DNA of 26,273 nucleotides, from assembly GCA_041746855.1 (NCBI GenBank), contig JBGTGG010000405.1:1-26273 (forward strand). Direction: 5' to 3'. The stretch is from JBGTGG01 sp041746855. Lineage in GTDB: Bacteria; Bacteroidota; Bacteroidia; Cytophagales; Cyclobacteriaceae. Of this stretch, positions 25,492 to 26,273 are shown in pieces; within the stretch, counting starts at the first letter, position 1; the number at the start of each line of letters is the position of its first letter. The translations under genes were made by a program, and so were the position numbers. Under the pieces are notes generated by a model. It searched no databases and was not told the origin of the DNA. It worked only from the letters and a program-made list of their open reading frames with translations.

Positions 25492-25513
25492 AAAGGCTAG
25501 CGGTGCCTTTTTT
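25492..25513 (+). terminator. Intrinsic terminator after the small basic protein
   Basis: AAAGGC, a 7-base loop, GCCTTT and then a T-run (six T in all). It lies 30 bases after the stop at 25461 and just before the convergent gene ending at 25515. Confidence 0.65.
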
Positions 25514-25514
25514 C

Positions 25515-26114
25515 TTAATTTACAAGATCAATGAGGTAGTGATAAATTGTAAGACTGGATTGTTTAATTCGGGAATTGACAGAATACCATTTTTCTACAG
25601 TATCAAATGTATCAGAATGAACAAGTAATTCTTTTGCATTCTTCCAATCTAAATCGGCAGGGGCTTTAGCAGCTTGTGCAGTTATCCAGCTATTAATCTT
25701 AGTCACCCATTCTGAGCATTGATTGCTTTGCACATATCCAAGCATGCCACAAGTAGATAACCGAGCACCATGATGATTTCTTTTGAATCGTTCAATACCT
25801 CCGCGTTCTCCATAAACATACTCACTATTATTAGATGACCCGGAGAGCCGCTTGGCTTCAAATTCAATTATTGGAAAGCTTGGCGTGCATTTGCTCGAAA
25901 CAACTACACCTAAATCAGTTTCTTTGCGTGAATCAGGTTGTGGGGGATTCTTAACAAATTTATATGGTATAAAGCCATCCTCTTTTTCATCTAATAAAGA
26001 GTTGAAATAATTGACGAGATGATAGGTGATAGCATTTTCATCTCCAGAAAGATCAGGAACAGAAAAGTAATATTGGCGAAACCCTGAAATGTTATCATCT
26101 ACAAATTTCAACAA
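25515..26114 (-). CDS. Candidate PD-(D/E)XK nuclease-like protein
   Basis: 199 aa, not recognised as a named gene. The core resembles the restriction-endonuclease fold: a helix with E26 (DENAITYHLVNYF), then D67 in ETDLGVVV, and E86-A-K88 in FPIIEFEAKRL, fitting D-x(18)-E-x-K spacing. Later blocks are GGIERFKRNHHG and CGMLGYVQSNQ, a common pattern in this fold's uncharacterised members. No methylase, helicase or other partner is visible, though the window ends nearby. There is no ATG before residue 124: the likeliest start is TTG at 26114 (or 26111), and the frame is open back to a TAA at 26142-26144. A truncated 5' end is therefore possible. Confidence 0.6.
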   Translation of the reverse strand: MLKFVDDNISGFRQYYFSVPDLSGDENAITYHLVNYFNSLLDEKEDGFIPYKFVKNPPQPDSRKETDLGVVVSSKCTPSFPIIEFEAKRLSGSSNNSEYVYGERGGIERFKRNHHGARLSTCGMLGYVQSNQCSEWVTKINSWITAQAAKAPADLDWKNAKELLVHSDTFDTVEKWYSVNSRIKQSSLTIYHYLIDLVN

Positions 26115-26273
26115 GGTAATAACCGAATGATTGACAGTGCCTTACAAACTGTGTAAGTGCTGGGTAACGACAAATTAACTGCGTAAAGGGTTATAACCTG
26201 CATCGCTCTTCGAATATAGTTAAAAATTGATTTACGATGAGGGGCCAATTGCGTGCTGTCATTGTCCACTTCT
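26115..26273. other. Non-coding right edge with AACTGYGTAA repeats
   Basis: No gene found. Two copies of AACTGYGTAA lie 30 bases apart (26147-26156 and 26177-26186), and the first is part of an interrupted palindrome TTACA-aactg-TGTAA (26142-26156). It may be the promoter region of the nuclease gene or the end of a mobile element; short TGTGTAA-like ends are seen in some IS families. Confidence 0.35.

Overview
The window reads as a chromosomal segment of a gliding-type Bacteroidota, most likely Cytophagales. The evidence is a complete porP-gldK-gldL-gldM-gldN block, a PorW/SprE lipoprotein, a DUF4271 gene beside hemD, a long periplasmic N-terminus on ATP synthase subunit a, and TAnnTTTG-type -7 promoter boxes with few Shine-Dalgarno sequences. 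Base composition looks moderately AT-rich and coding density is very high: there is no gene-free stretch over 300 bases, and no tRNA, rRNA or CRISPR array was seen. The assignment to order level is an inference from gene content, not from a marker phylogeny.

Region 1 (1-3276, minus strand): an M23 endopeptidase and a bactofilin, which together look like a cell-wall-shaping pair, run directly into the start of the F-type ATP synthase operon: AtpZ, an AtpI-like membrane protein, subunit a and subunit c (cut by the window edge). Region 2 (3375-9995, plus strand): porW/sprE, a class A penicillin-binding protein overlapping it by 50 bases, and uvrC, ending at a bidirectional hairpin terminator. 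Region 3 (10039-15641, minus strand): gldN, gldM, gldL, gldK and porP (transcribed porP to gldN), which encode the motor and periplasmic ring of the type IX secretion/gliding machine. PorW, on the other side of the terminator, is a known accessory of the same machine. A perfect tandem 11-bp repeat lies just upstream of the proposed porP promoter.

Region 4 (15759-19671): hemD and a DUF4271 membrane protein on the minus strand, divergent from the haem chaperone gene hemW, a kynurenine-formamidase-like cyclase and a small unknown protein at 19690-20079 on the plus strand. Region 5 (20084-25048, minus strand): uvrA, a small three-helix membrane protein, and a LytS/LytTR two-component pair. Region 6 (25189-26273): a tiny secreted, extremely Arg/Lys-rich protein, a stand-alone candidate PD-(D/E)XK nuclease with no ATG start, and a non-coding right edge with a repeated AACTGYGTAA motif that may be the end of a mobile element.

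Most of the window is core Bacteroidota biology. The parts I consider least described are the right-hand end (small basic secreted protein, orphan nuclease, repeat-bearing edge) and the tandem operator-like repeat at the T9SS operon. I do not see clear proof of a wholly new system.
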